From the NCBI GenBank assembly GCA_021827205.1, contig JAKAWV010000023.1, positions 1 to 51,064 on the forward strand: DNA of 51,064 nucleotides, read 5' to 3'. The notes beneath the pieces were generated by a model. The model did no database searches. It was not told the origin of the DNA and saw only the letters and a program-made list of their open reading frames with translations. Below, piece by piece: positions 15,662-24,654 of the stretch; position 1 is the first letter of the stretch, and every line of letters starts with the position of its first letter. The position numbers and the translations under genes are program-made. This DNA comes from Pseudomonadota bacterium. GTDB lineage: Bacteria; Pseudomonadota; Gammaproteobacteria; Xanthomonadales; Rhodanobacteraceae.

Positions 15662-18600
15662 ATGGCGATGGATGAGGTCGTCGAACTGCATCGCGCCGAG
15701 GCGTTGCGCGCGCGCTTTTATCGCAGCGTCGCGGAAACGCTGACGCAGTTGCGGCCGTCGCCTGGCCGGGATCGCAAAGCCGCGATGCTCGAAATCGCCG
15801 CCACGCTCATGCGCGTGATGGACCTGCCGCTGGTGTGGGTCGGCCTGCTGCCCGCGGGTGGCAGTGAAATCCAGATACTGGGCGCCGCCGGGCCGGCGAA
15901 GAGTTACGCGCAAAACCTTTTGCTGAATATCGACCCCGCCATGCCCAGCGCGCACGGACCCGTGGGCCGGGCTTTGCGCGATGGTCGCCCACGCCTCACG
16001 CGCACCGACGCGCCGGAGTTCGCGCCGTGGCGAGAGGCCGCAACGCGCCATGGCTTGGGCGCCAGTCTGGTCGCGGTGGCGCCGGTCGCGGACGGCGCGA
16101 AGCTGGCGTTGTGCGTCTATGGCGACTCGCGCACGCTGCTGGGTGATGACCTGCTGGATTGGGCGCAGCGCCTGATCGAGGAGATCGCGCGCTTCTGGGA
16201 TCACCAGGCATTGCTGGATCGCGAGCAGCGCCTGCGCCGCTATCGCACCGCGCAACGCACGATTCAGCAAGCCTTGCTGGCGCAGCCCGATCCCGCAGCC
16301 ATCTACCGGACGCTGGCCGCGGTGCTGGTCGATATCGCCGGCGCCCAGGCCGTGGATGTATTCGCCGACGATGGCGGCGCGTTGCTGCGGCGCATGGCAC
16401 TGGCCGGCCCCATGGCCGAGGCGATTCGCGGCGTACCCATTCCGCCGCGCGCGCCGCAAGGCATGGTGGTGCCCGGCCCGACACGCGTCTTCAGCCAGGG
16501 GCAACCGTTCGTGCGCGTGCAATCCGCGCAAGATGCGTCGATTCCGGAGAGCTGGCGTCAACCGCCGCTGGCGCAGATGGGCGCGGTCGGATGCTGGCCG
16601 ATTTTCGGCGCGCCGCTGACGTCCGAAGCCACCATGGCGCTCGTGCCCAGTGGCGTGTTCGCGGTAATCGCGCGCGAGGCCGATACGTTCGATGCCGAGC
16701 TGTGTTCACTACTTGACGAGATTGCCGACGCCGCAGGCTTGGCGCTGCGCCAATATGCACAGCGCGAAGCACTGGCGCGCGAACGCGAGCGGCAAGCGCA
16801 TCTGGCCATGCATGACGCGCTGACCGGCTTGCCCAATCGCCGCGCGCTCGAACATCAAATGGAAGGCGCGCTTGCGCGCTCTCGCCGCCATCACCTGCTG
16901 GTGGCTGTGGGCATGCTGGATCTCGATGATTTCAAGCCGGTCAACGAGCGCATGGGCCATGCCATTGGTGATCGTCTGTTGTTGGCCATGGCCGAGCAGC
17001 TGCGCGGTGCGCTGCGCGACGAGGATTACGTGGCCCGGCTTGGTGGCGACGAGTTCGTGCTGGTGTTCGAGGATCTGGCGCGCATCGAGGATCTCGAACC
17101 ACTGCTGGAACGGGTGCGTCTGGCACTGGAGCGGCCTTGCCAGATTGATGATCGGCAGATCGTGTTGCACGCCAGCCTCGGCATGGCGTTGTTTCCGCTG
17201 CACGCGGACGATACCGGTGAGCAGTTGCTGCGCCGCGCCGATCAGGCCATGTATCAGGTCAAGACGCACAAGCACGAGGCGCATCGCTGGTGGGCGTTGC
17301 CGCCGCCCGGGGCGGACGCGGAAAGCACGCCCAGCGAGCACGAGGCGACCGATTTGCAGCCCTATGGCGAATCCGCGGCGCGTTTGCTGCGGACGCTTTC
17401 CGCCGCGGCGCAGGACACCCTGGAGGCCGTGGTCGAGCCGTTCTACCTCGAGCTGGAGCAGATGCCGGAGCCGGCGCGTCTGCTGCAGATCCTGCCCGCG
17501 CACGAACTGGCCGCGTTGCACGACAAGCAGCGCGAGCACTTGCGTCTGTTGCTGCGCCCGGATCTGGATGCCTCGACGCATCGCGCGGTGGCCGAGCACG
17601 CCGGGCGCGCGCATGCCGGTTGCGGCATCGAGACGGTATGGTTGTCGGACAGCGCCGAGCGCCTGCGTGAAGCGCTCGACGCCGCGCTGGGGCGCTACGT
17701 GCATCGCGATCGGCGCGCGTTGCTGGTGCTGCACCGGCGTCTGGCGCAGGATCGCCAATGGCAGCTCGAGGGCATGCGCGCCATGCAGCGCGAGCGCGAC
17801 GCGTTGATCGCGCAGATCAGCGCGCTGGCTTGGTCGGCCGACAGCTACGCGGCACTGATGCAGAGCGTGGTGGATGCGCTGGCGCGGCACGATGAAATCA
17901 TCTCCTGCAGCGTCGGGCGTCCCGATGCCAATGGCGCTTTCGCCTACGAGGCAGTCGGCGGCACCGTCTTCGCCGACTATCTGCGCGCGCTCGCGCGCGG
18001 TGCGGTGACGGCCATTTCCGCCGATGCCGGCAGCGCGATGGGACGCGGGCCCAGCGGTCGCGCCTGGCGCAGCGGCGGCATCGAGCGCTGCCTGCATTTC
18101 GCCACCGACCCGGCGATGGTGCCGTGGCGCGAATTCGCTCTGCAACTCGGCGTGCGCTCCAGCGCGGCACTGCCACTGGGGCCGAAGCCGGGCGCGCCGC
18201 TGGCGTTGCTGGTGCTGTACAGCCGCTATCCGGGCGGGTTTTCCAGCGATGCGCAGCAGGCTTTTGTCGCGCAGCTCAAGACCCTGCTCGATCTGGCCAT
18301 GGCGCGGCTGGCGCCGGATCGGCCCGGCACCGAGGTGCTGCCATTCACCCTGCGTGAGCGCTGGCGCGAACGCCTGGCCGGCGATGGCGTCGAAATGCAC
18401 TACCAACCGATCTTCGCGCTGGCGCAGGGCCGCGTGGTCGAACTGGAAGCACTGGCGCGCCTGCGTGATGTCGATGGCAGCCTGCAGTCGCCCGGGCGCT
18501 TTCTGCCGGCGCTGAACGCGGACGATCTGCTGCGCCTGTTCCGCGAAGGCCTGCGCCAAGCGCTGGCGCAGCGTGCGATTCTGGCCGCGACCGATTACAC

Positions 18601-19435
18601 GCTTGATATCACCGTCAACCTGCCGCCCGCGGCGTTGTATGACCCGCGTTACGTCGCCGCCACCGCCGCCGCGCTCAGTGCCGGCAATTGTCCGCCGCGC
18701 GCGCTGCTGCTGGAGATTCTCGAGAACGCCAGCGAGGCCGAGCACGCGTTGAGCAGTGCCGTGGCGGGCGTGCTGGCGCTCAAGGCGCTGGGCGTGCGCG
18801 TGGCCGAGGATGATCTCGGTGCCGGCCACAGCTCGCTGGCGCGATTGCGGCAATGGCCGTTCGATCGCGTCAAGATCGACCAGACCCTGGTGCGCGACGT
18901 GGCCGCCGACCCGCTGCGCACGCTGCGCTTCATCCGCCAGCTCACCCTGCTGGGGCAGACATTGGGCATCGAGGTGGTGGTCGAGGGCCTGGAGACTCCG
19001 GGTCTGGTCGAGGCGGCATTGCTGATGGGCGCGGATTTCGGCCAGGGTTACGCGCTGGCGCGACCGTGTGCGGCGGCGGCACTGCCGGAACTGCTGGCGC
19101 AGTTCCACTGGTCCTTCGATGCGTACACGCCGCGCACCGCGCTGGGCGCGCTGGCCGCGACACTGCTATCGGAGGAGCGCCTGCGAGGTGCTGCGGATGA
19201 TCCGGAAAGCTGGCGGCGCCTCGCCGCGGCGCCGTGCCGGGTCGGCGCGTATCTCGCACATCTCGCGCAGCACGGCGCGGCGAATATCACGCTGATCAGC
19301 GCGCACGATGCCATGCACGGCGCCATGCGTCAGGGGCCGCACAGCGCAGACTATCGCGCGTCGCGCGCGCACTTCATCGAAGTGCTGATCGCGCAGGTAC
19401 GCGCCGAGGAAGTCGCGCTTGCTCGCGCCACTTGA
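15662..19435 (+). CDS. Multi-sensor GGDEF-EAL cyclic-di-GMP protein
   Basis: A very long (1257-residue) signalling protein without membrane segments. By eye the order is GAF-like (about 15-195), GAF-like (210-375), GGDEF (375-545), a helical globin-like sensor region (560-710, with GRAHAGCGIETVW), GAF-like (720-880) and EAL (900-1140), then a C-terminal tail. The cyclase signature LGGDEF is intact near residue 460. The EAL domain has ELEALARLR, a VNLPP asparagine, DDLGAGHSSL, VKIDQ and VVEGLET, so both synthesis and breakdown of c-di-GMP look possible. ATG 15662 has AAGG 7 bp upstream; ATG 15668 with GGAG at 8 bp is equally plausible. The globin-like assignment is tentative. Confidence 0.85.
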   Translation: MAMDEVVELHRAEALRARFYRSVAETLTQLRPSPGRDRKAAMLEIAATLMRVMDLPLVWVGLLPAGGSEIQILGAAGPAKSYAQNLLLNIDPAMPSAHGPVGRALRDGRPRLTRTDAPEFAPWREAATRHGLGASLVAVAPVADGAKLALCVYGDSRTLLGDDLLDWAQRLIEEIARFWDHQALLDREQRLRRYRTAQRTIQQALLAQPDPAAIYRTLAAVLVDIAGAQAVDVFADDGGALLRRMALAGPMAEAIRGVPIPPRAPQGMVVPGPTRVFSQGQPFVRVQSAQDASIPESWRQPPLAQMGAVGCWPIFGAPLTSEATMALVPSGVFAVIAREADTFDAELCSLLDEIADAAGLALRQYAQREALARERERQAHLAMHDALTGLPNRRALEHQMEGALARSRRHHLLVAVGMLDLDDFKPVNERMGHAIGDRLLLAMAEQLRGALRDEDYVARLGGDEFVLVFEDLARIEDLEPLLERVRLALERPCQIDDRQIVLHASLGMALFPLHADDTGEQLLRRADQAMYQVKTHKHEAHRWWALPPPGADAESTPSEHEATDLQPYGESAARLLRTLSAAAQDTLEAVVEPFYLELEQMPEPARLLQILPAHELAALHDKQREHLRLLLRPDLDASTHRAVAEHAGRAHAGCGIETVWLSDSAERLREALDAALGRYVHRDRRALLVLHRRLAQDRQWQLEGMRAMQRERDALIAQISALAWSADSYAALMQSVVDALARHDEIISCSVGRPDANGAFAYEAVGGTVFADYLRALARGAVTAISADAGSAMGRGPSGRAWRSGGIERCLHFATDPAMVPWREFALQLGVRSSAALPLGPKPGAPLALLVLYSRYPGGFSSDAQQAFVAQLKTLLDLAMARLAPDRPGTEVLPFTLRERWRERLAGDGVEMHYQPIFALAQGRVVELEALARLRDVDGSLQSPGRFLPALNADDLLRLFREGLRQALAQRAILAATDYTLDITVNLPPAALYDPRYVAATAAALSAGNCPPRALLLEILENASEAEHALSSAVAGVLALKALGVRVAEDDLGAGHSSLARLRQWPFDRVKIDQTLVRDVAADPLRTLRFIRQLTLLGQTLGIEVVVEGLETPGLVEAALLMGADFGQGYALARPCAAAALPELLAQFHWSFDAYTPRTALGALAATLLSEERLRGAADDPESWRRLAAAPCRVGAYLAHLAQHGAANITLISAHDAMHGAMRQGPHSADYRASRAHFIEVLIAQVRAEEVALARAT

Positions 19436-19464
19436 GCTTCCGCCGCGCGGCGCTGGCTCGCGCC

Positions 19465-20823
19465 TCAGCCGCGCAGCAGCTCCAGCAGCGCCGCGCGCGG
19501 CAGCTTGCCCAGCGCATTGCGCGGCAGGGCGGCGACGCGCTTGAGCGGGCGCGGCAGGAACGCGGGGTCGAAGCCGGTGCGCAGCGCGGCCATGATCGCA
19601 GTGTCGCTGGCGCCGGGCGCGACCACCAACGCGGCGAGGCGGCGCACGCCGCCGGCGTCGGCGTCCTCGTGCTGGATGATCACGGCATCCTCGACGCCGG
19701 GCACCGCCAGCAAGCGGCGGGTGAGATCGGTCAGCGAGGCGCGCTTGCCGGCGATCTCGATCAGATCGCCGACGCGCCCGGCGAGCAGGAAGCGCCCATC
19801 CGCGGCGCGCTCGACCAGATCGCCCAGCAGCACCGGCGCGGACAATTGCGGTGCCTCGATGCGCACGCCGTCGGGTTCGGGCTGCACGCTGACGCCGGGG
19901 TAGGGCGTCCACAGTTTTTCGTGCGCCGTGCGCCGCGTGGCCACCACGCAGGTTTCGGTGGCGCCGTACACCTCGATCAGCGGCGCGCCGGTACGTACTT
20001 CGGCGGCGCGCGCCAGCGCGGCATCCAGCGGCGCGGTAGCCGAAACAATAGCCTCGCAGGACAGCTCCAGGCCGGCATCGAGCAGCGCGCGCAGGTGCAG
20101 CGGCGTGGTCACCAGCAGGCGCGGCGCGGGCAGCTTGTGCAGTTCGGCGGCGACATCGGCGGGCAGCAATGGTTGCGCGTCGGCCACCGCGCCGCCGCCG
20201 AGCAGCGCCAGCAGCACGCTCATCTCGATGCCGTACATGTGCTGCGGCGGCACCGTGGCGACGATATTGAATCGCGCGCCCAGCTCCGCGGCGAGGCGCG
20301 CCTGGTTGGCGGCGTTGCTGGCCCACAGCGCGCGCAAGCTCTTGCGCTGCGGCTGCGGCGCGTCACTGGAACCCGAGGTGTGGCCGACCAGCACCACGCG
20401 CGCGGCATCCAGCAGCGGCAGGTTGCGCGGCGCGGCAGCGGACGCGGGCGTCGTGCCCAGCGCGTCCAGCCGCAGGCCGCCAAACTCATGCGCGGTACCC
20501 GGCTCGTGCAACGCCAGCGCGCCCGGCCAGGCCTGCCGGACCTCGGCCAGCGCCGCGTGCGTGCGCGTTGGCGGCAGCAGCGTGGGCAGGCCGGCGCGCA
20601 GCGCGGCGGCGAAGGCCAGCAGAAACGCGTAGCGCCCGGCGCACAGATTGATGATCGCGCTGGTCGACTCGGGCAGCGCCGCGGCCACGGTTTCGGCCTG
20701 CGCGGCGAACGCGCCCATGTTGATGGTTGCGCCACCGCGCCAGATCAGCGCGCGCGTCGCCGCGCCGGCCAGCCAGGGCAGGTACGCGGCGTCGGATGCG
20801 TTGGCGGGCGATGCGGTCGACAT
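19465..20823 (-). CDS. AMP-dependent acyl/aryl ligase-like protein
   Basis: A 452-residue member of the ANL adenylate-forming family, somewhat shorter than typical acyl-CoA synthetases. It shows the phosphate-binding loop (VGHTSGSSDAPQPQRKS), EVYGATET, the GDLVE...DGRFLLAGRVGDLIEIAGKR hinge region and the C-terminal lysine region PRNALGKLPR. It would activate a carboxylic acid as the adenylate. It resembles the stand-alone AMP ligases of aryl-polyene/xanthomonadin-type clusters, but no other such gene is nearby. It lies 56 bp after topA on the same strand and may be co-transcribed. Confidence 0.75.
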   Translation of the reverse strand: MSTASPANASDAAYLPWLAGAATRALIWRGGATINMGAFAAQAETVAAALPESTSAIINLCAGRYAFLLAFAAALRAGLPTLLPPTRTHAALAEVRQAWPGALALHEPGTAHEFGGLRLDALGTTPASAAAPRNLPLLDAARVVLVGHTSGSSDAPQPQRKSLRALWASNAANQARLAAELGARFNIVATVPPQHMYGIEMSVLLALLGGGAVADAQPLLPADVAAELHKLPAPRLLVTTPLHLRALLDAGLELSCEAIVSATAPLDAALARAAEVRTGAPLIEVYGATETCVVATRRTAHEKLWTPYPGVSVQPEPDGVRIEAPQLSAPVLLGDLVERAADGRFLLAGRVGDLIEIAGKRASLTDLTRRLLAVPGVEDAVIIQHEDADAGGVRRLAALVVAPGASDTAIMAALRTGFDPAFLPRPLKRVAALPRNALGKLPRAALLELLRG

Positions 20824-20879
20824 GGCGGTTCAACCGCGTCCACTGACAGACCGATCGGCATGGCTGCGCGCGTGCATGT

Positions 20880-23402
20880 TCAATCGCTTGGGCTTGGTGA
20901 CGCGCGTTTGGCCGGTGCGCGCCTGGTCGTGGCGGTCTTGGCTGCGGTCGCCTTGCGTGGCGTCGATTGCGGCGTGACCGTCTTGCGCGCCGCGGTTTTC
21001 TTGACGCTGGCTGCGCGATTGCGCATCGGCGCGGCCTGCGCTGCCGCCGGAGCAGCCTTCTTCGCGGTGGCCTTCTTCGCGGGCGCGGCCTTGGCGTTCT
21101 TGCGCGCGGCACCACGCTTGGGCCGGAACGGTGCCGTCGCCAGCAGCTTCGCGCATTCCTCGGCGCCGAGGCTGGCCGGCTCGCGCTCCTTGGGGATGCG
21201 CGCGTTCTTCTCGCCGTCGGTGATGTAGGGCCCGTAGCGACCGTTGAGCACCTGCACGCCGTTGCCGAAATCCTTGATGATGCGGTTGGCGGCGGCCTCG
21301 CGCTTGGCCTGCACCAGGGCCAGCGCCTGCGTCAGGTCGATCGTGTACGGATCGTCGTCCTTGCCCAGCGAGGCATAGGTGTCGCCCTGTTTGACGAACG
21401 GGCCGAAGCGGCCGATGCCCACGCTCACCGCCTCGCCCTCGGGCGAGGTGCCGAGCGCGCGCGGCAGCTTGAACAGTTCCATGGCCTCGGCGAGGGTGAT
21501 CGTGTGCATGCTCTGGCCGGGGCGCAGCGAGGCGTAGCGCGGCGTGTCGCCGGCTTCCTTCAGGCCGATCTGCGCGAACGCGCCATAACGGCCCAGGCGC
21601 ACGCTCACCGCTTTGCCGCTGACCGGATCCGCGCCGATCGCGCGCGCGCCGGTGGCTTCGCTGCGCTCGACGCTCTCGGTCTTCTGTTCGACCTGCTGCT
21701 TGAACGGCGTCCAGAACTTCTGCAACAGCGGCACCCAGTCCTCCTCGCCGCGGCTGACCGCGTCGAGTTCGTCCTCCAGTCGCGCGGTGAAGTCATAGTC
21801 GACGTACTGCGCGAAGTGCTGGCTGAGGAACTTGCCCACGGCGCGGCCGACATCGGTGGGCCGGAAGCGGCGCTGGTCCAGCAGCACGTACTCGCGCGCC
21901 AGCAGCACCTGGATGATGCTGGCGTAGGTCGACGGTCGGCCGATGCCGTATTCCTCCAGCGTCTTCACCAGCGAGGCCTCGGAGTAGCGCGGCGGCGGCT
22001 CGGTGAAGTGCTGCTCGGCGAGGATGTCGGCCAGCGGCACGCGCGCGCCGGCGGCCAGCGCGGGCAGTTTGCCTTGCTCGTCGTCGTCCGACTTCTGGTC
22101 GCGGCCTTCCTCGTACACCGCCAGAAAACCGGGGTCGACCACGGTGGTGCCGCTGGCGCGGAACGCGTTGTCGGCGCCGCAGGCCAGATCGACGCTGACC
22201 GTATTGAGCGTGGCCGGGATCATCTGGCTGGCCACCGCGCGCTTCCAGATCAGCTCGTACAGCTTGCGCTGGTCGTCATTGAGAAAGGCCGTTACCGACT
22301 TGGGCGTGCGCAGCGCCGAGGTCGGGCGGATGGCTTCGTGCGCCTCCTGCGCGTTCTTGGATTTGTTCTGGTAGAAATTGGGTTTTTCCGGCAGCGCGTG
22401 CGCGCCGAACTCGCGTGCGATCACCTCGCGCAGCTCGCCCAGCGCCTCGGCGGAGAGGCTCACCGAATCGGTGCGCATGTAGCTGATCAGGCCGACGTTG
22501 CCCTCGATGCCCAGCGCCACGCCCTCGTACAGGCCCTGCGCCACGCGCATGGTGCGGCTGGTGGCGAAACCGAGCTTGCGCGCGGCCTCCTGCTGCAGGG
22601 TCGAGGTGGTGAACGGCGGCGCGGCGCGGCGCTTGCGCTCTTTCGACACCACTTCGCTGACCACGAGGTGACCGTTGGCGGCGGCCAGCAGCGCGGCGCG
22701 CGCGGCATGCGCGGTGGCGGCATCGGTGACATCGAACTGCTCGAACTTCTTGCCCTTGAGCTTGCTCAGCCGCGCCGTGAACGCGACGCCCGCGTGCGCG
22801 AGTTGTGCGTCCAGTGACCAGTATTCGCGTGCCTTGAAGGCTTCGATTTCCTCCTCGCGCTCGACGATCATGCGCAGCGCCGGCGACTGCACGCGGCCCG
22901 CCGACAACCCGCGTTGCACCTTGCGCCACAGCACCGGCGACAGGTTGAAGCCGACCAGGTAATCCAGCGCGCGCCGCGCCTGCTGGGCATCGACCAGATC
23001 GTGCGAGATTTCGCGCGGATTGGCCACGGCCTCGTGGATGGCGCGCGGGGTGATCTCGCTGAACACCACGCGTTGCACGCGGCGGCCATCCAGCAGGCCG
23101 CGCTCGCGCAGGATCTCGCTGATGTGCCAGGAAATCGCCTCGCCCTCGCGATCCAGATCGGTGGCGAGGTAGATCGCCTCGGCCTTGCCGGCGGCGCGGG
23201 CGATGGCTGCGACGTGTTTCTCGTTCTTCTCGATCAGCGCGTAGCGCATGGCGAAGCCGTGCTCGGGATCGACCGCGCCTTCCTTCGGCACCAGGTCGCG
23301 CACGTGGCCGTAGGAGGCCAGCACCTCGAAATCCTTGCCGAGGTATTTGTTGATCGTCTTGGCCTTGGCGGGCGATTCGACGATGAGCAGGTTCTTGGCC
23401 AT
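20880..23402 (-). CDS. topA: DNA topoisomerase I
   Basis: An 840-residue type IA topoisomerase that relaxes negative supercoils. It has the N-terminal Toprim start (KNLLIVESPAKAKTI), ATDLDREGEAI with the metal-binding acidic residues, and SYMRTDS with the active-site tyrosine. Topoisomerase C-terminal repeat modules (RLGRYGAFAQIG, IGRFGPFVKQG, NGRYGPYITDG) follow instead of cysteine zinc ribbons, and a long lysine/alanine-rich tail ends the protein. The start is MAKNLLIVES at 23402; a start at 23450 would add unrelated residues. The basic tail probably adds non-specific DNA binding. Confidence 0.95.
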   Translation of the reverse strand: MAKNLLIVESPAKAKTINKYLGKDFEVLASYGHVRDLVPKEGAVDPEHGFAMRYALIEKNEKHVAAIARAAGKAEAIYLATDLDREGEAISWHISEILRERGLLDGRRVQRVVFSEITPRAIHEAVANPREISHDLVDAQQARRALDYLVGFNLSPVLWRKVQRGLSAGRVQSPALRMIVEREEEIEAFKAREYWSLDAQLAHAGVAFTARLSKLKGKKFEQFDVTDAATAHAARAALLAAANGHLVVSEVVSKERKRRAAPPFTTSTLQQEAARKLGFATSRTMRVAQGLYEGVALGIEGNVGLISYMRTDSVSLSAEALGELREVIAREFGAHALPEKPNFYQNKSKNAQEAHEAIRPTSALRTPKSVTAFLNDDQRKLYELIWKRAVASQMIPATLNTVSVDLACGADNAFRASGTTVVDPGFLAVYEEGRDQKSDDDEQGKLPALAAGARVPLADILAEQHFTEPPPRYSEASLVKTLEEYGIGRPSTYASIIQVLLAREYVLLDQRRFRPTDVGRAVGKFLSQHFAQYVDYDFTARLEDELDAVSRGEEDWVPLLQKFWTPFKQQVEQKTESVERSEATGARAIGADPVSGKAVSVRLGRYGAFAQIGLKEAGDTPRYASLRPGQSMHTITLAEAMELFKLPRALGTSPEGEAVSVGIGRFGPFVKQGDTYASLGKDDDPYTIDLTQALALVQAKREAAANRIIKDFGNGVQVLNGRYGPYITDGEKNARIPKEREPASLGAEECAKLLATAPFRPKRGAARKNAKAAPAKKATAKKAAPAAAQAAPMRNRAASVKKTAARKTVTPQSTPRKATAAKTATTRRAPAKRASPSPSD

Positions 23403-23495
23403 GGATGCACTCGGATGAAGGATTGCGGAGGCGCTACAAGCAGCGCCCAAACCGCGCGCTCCTTATTTAGTCTGGGGGTCAGCGCCGGCGCGCTG

Positions 23496-24545
23496 TCAAG
23501 TCGGCGTGCGCAGTGGCAGTGCCTGCCAAGCCGCGACGGCCTCCTCCACCGAGGTTTCGAGCAGGCGCTGACGACCGGCATCGGCGCCGCCGCGCCACAG
23601 CACCGGGCTGCCTTGCGCCGAGCGTGGCAGCCACGCTGTGGCGCTGGCCGCGCCGTACAGCACCAGCAGCGGGCAGCCCAGCGCGGCGGCGCTGTGCGCC
23701 GGGCCGGTGTCCACGCTGATCATGCCCGTGGCGCGCGCTTGCAGGGCCAGCAGGCGCGGCAGGGGCAGATCGTCACCGATGGCCTGCGCGTCAGCGAGGC
23801 CGCTGGCGCGCGCCAGACGTCGCAGCCAGGGCTGTTCGGGCGGGGTGCCGGTCAGCAGGATGACGGCTTCGGGAACGCGCGCGTGCATGGCCTGCAGCAG
23901 AGCCAGCCAGTGCGCATCGGGCCAGGCCTTGCTGTCGCCCAGCCGTCCACGCGCGCCGCCGCGCTTGAGCGTGCGCTTGTTGCCCACGTGCAGCAGCGAC
24001 AGCGGCCGCGCGCCGAAGCCGCGCGCCGTCAACCATGCCGCGCAGTCGGCCGCCGCGGCCGCGCTGACGAGCAACCGTGGCGCGGCGGCCACCGCGGCTT
24101 GGGCAGCGCCGGGCCAGCGCGGCGCATCCAGCGCGCCGAAGGCCAGCCAGCGATCGACCCAGTGCGGGCGTGCGCACTCGCGGTGCGCGCCGACCCACAG
24201 CAGGTCGTCGGCGGCAAAGCCGGCACGCGCCAGCAGTCGCGCCAGCGGCGCCGTGGCCAGTTCGTCGCAGACGTAGACGGGGCGCGGACCCGTGGCGCGC
24301 AGTTGCGTCACCGCGCGCCATTGGCGCGGATCGCTCCAGTACGGGCGTTTGCGGCTGCCTAGCAGCAGCATCTGGTGCACGTCGGGGTGGTCGGCGTACA
24401 GCGGCGGTGTCCATGCGCCCGCGCTGAGCACGTCCGGCGCCACGCCGTAGCGTTGCCGCAGCAGCGCCAGCAACGGGGTCAGCAGCACCATGTCGCCGAG
24501 CGCGCCGAAGCGCACCACGAGCGGGCGGGGCGGAGCAGTGGGCAT
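23496..24545 (-). CDS. Glycosyltransferase family 9 (heptosyltransferase-like)
   Basis: A 349-residue GT9 protein. It has the N-terminal LVVRFGALGDMVLLTPLL motif of ADP-heptose:LPS heptosyltransferases and the C-terminal ISVDTGPAHSAAALGCPLLVLYG signature that binds the nucleotide-sugar. It probably adds a sugar to the lipopolysaccharide core at the inner membrane. The start is placed at 24545 (MPTAPPRPLVV), just before the family similarity; the long upstream extension is cysteine- and serine-rich and reads like a shadow frame. The sugar and acceptor are not known, and no other LPS gene is adjacent. Confidence 0.85.
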   Translation of the reverse strand: MPTAPPRPLVVRFGALGDMVLLTPLLALLRQRYGVAPDVLSAGAWTPPLYADHPDVHQMLLLGSRKRPYWSDPRQWRAVTQLRATGPRPVYVCDELATAPLARLLARAGFAADDLLWVGAHRECARPHWVDRWLAFGALDAPRWPGAAQAAVAAAPRLLVSAAAAADCAAWLTARGFGARPLSLLHVGNKRTLKRGGARGRLGDSKAWPDAHWLALLQAMHARVPEAVILLTGTPPEQPWLRRLARASGLADAQAIGDDLPLPRLLALQARATGMISVDTGPAHSAAALGCPLLVLYGAASATAWLPRSAQGSPVLWRGGADAGRQRLLETSVEEAVAAWQALPLRTPT

Positions 24546-24654
24546 GGAAACGCGGTTCAGCAGCAGCGGCGCGCGCAGCCTAGCAGCAGCGCGCGGCGCG
24601 GCGCGGCGGCGGGTCGTGAGCGGCGCGCGCAGCACAGGCCGCGTGCCGCCAGCG

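Noticed and set aside
19465-20823. Aryl-polyene/xanthomonadin pigment cluster
   Set aside because: Only one AMP-ligase-like gene is present; no ketosynthase, ACP or dehydratase genes are adjacent.
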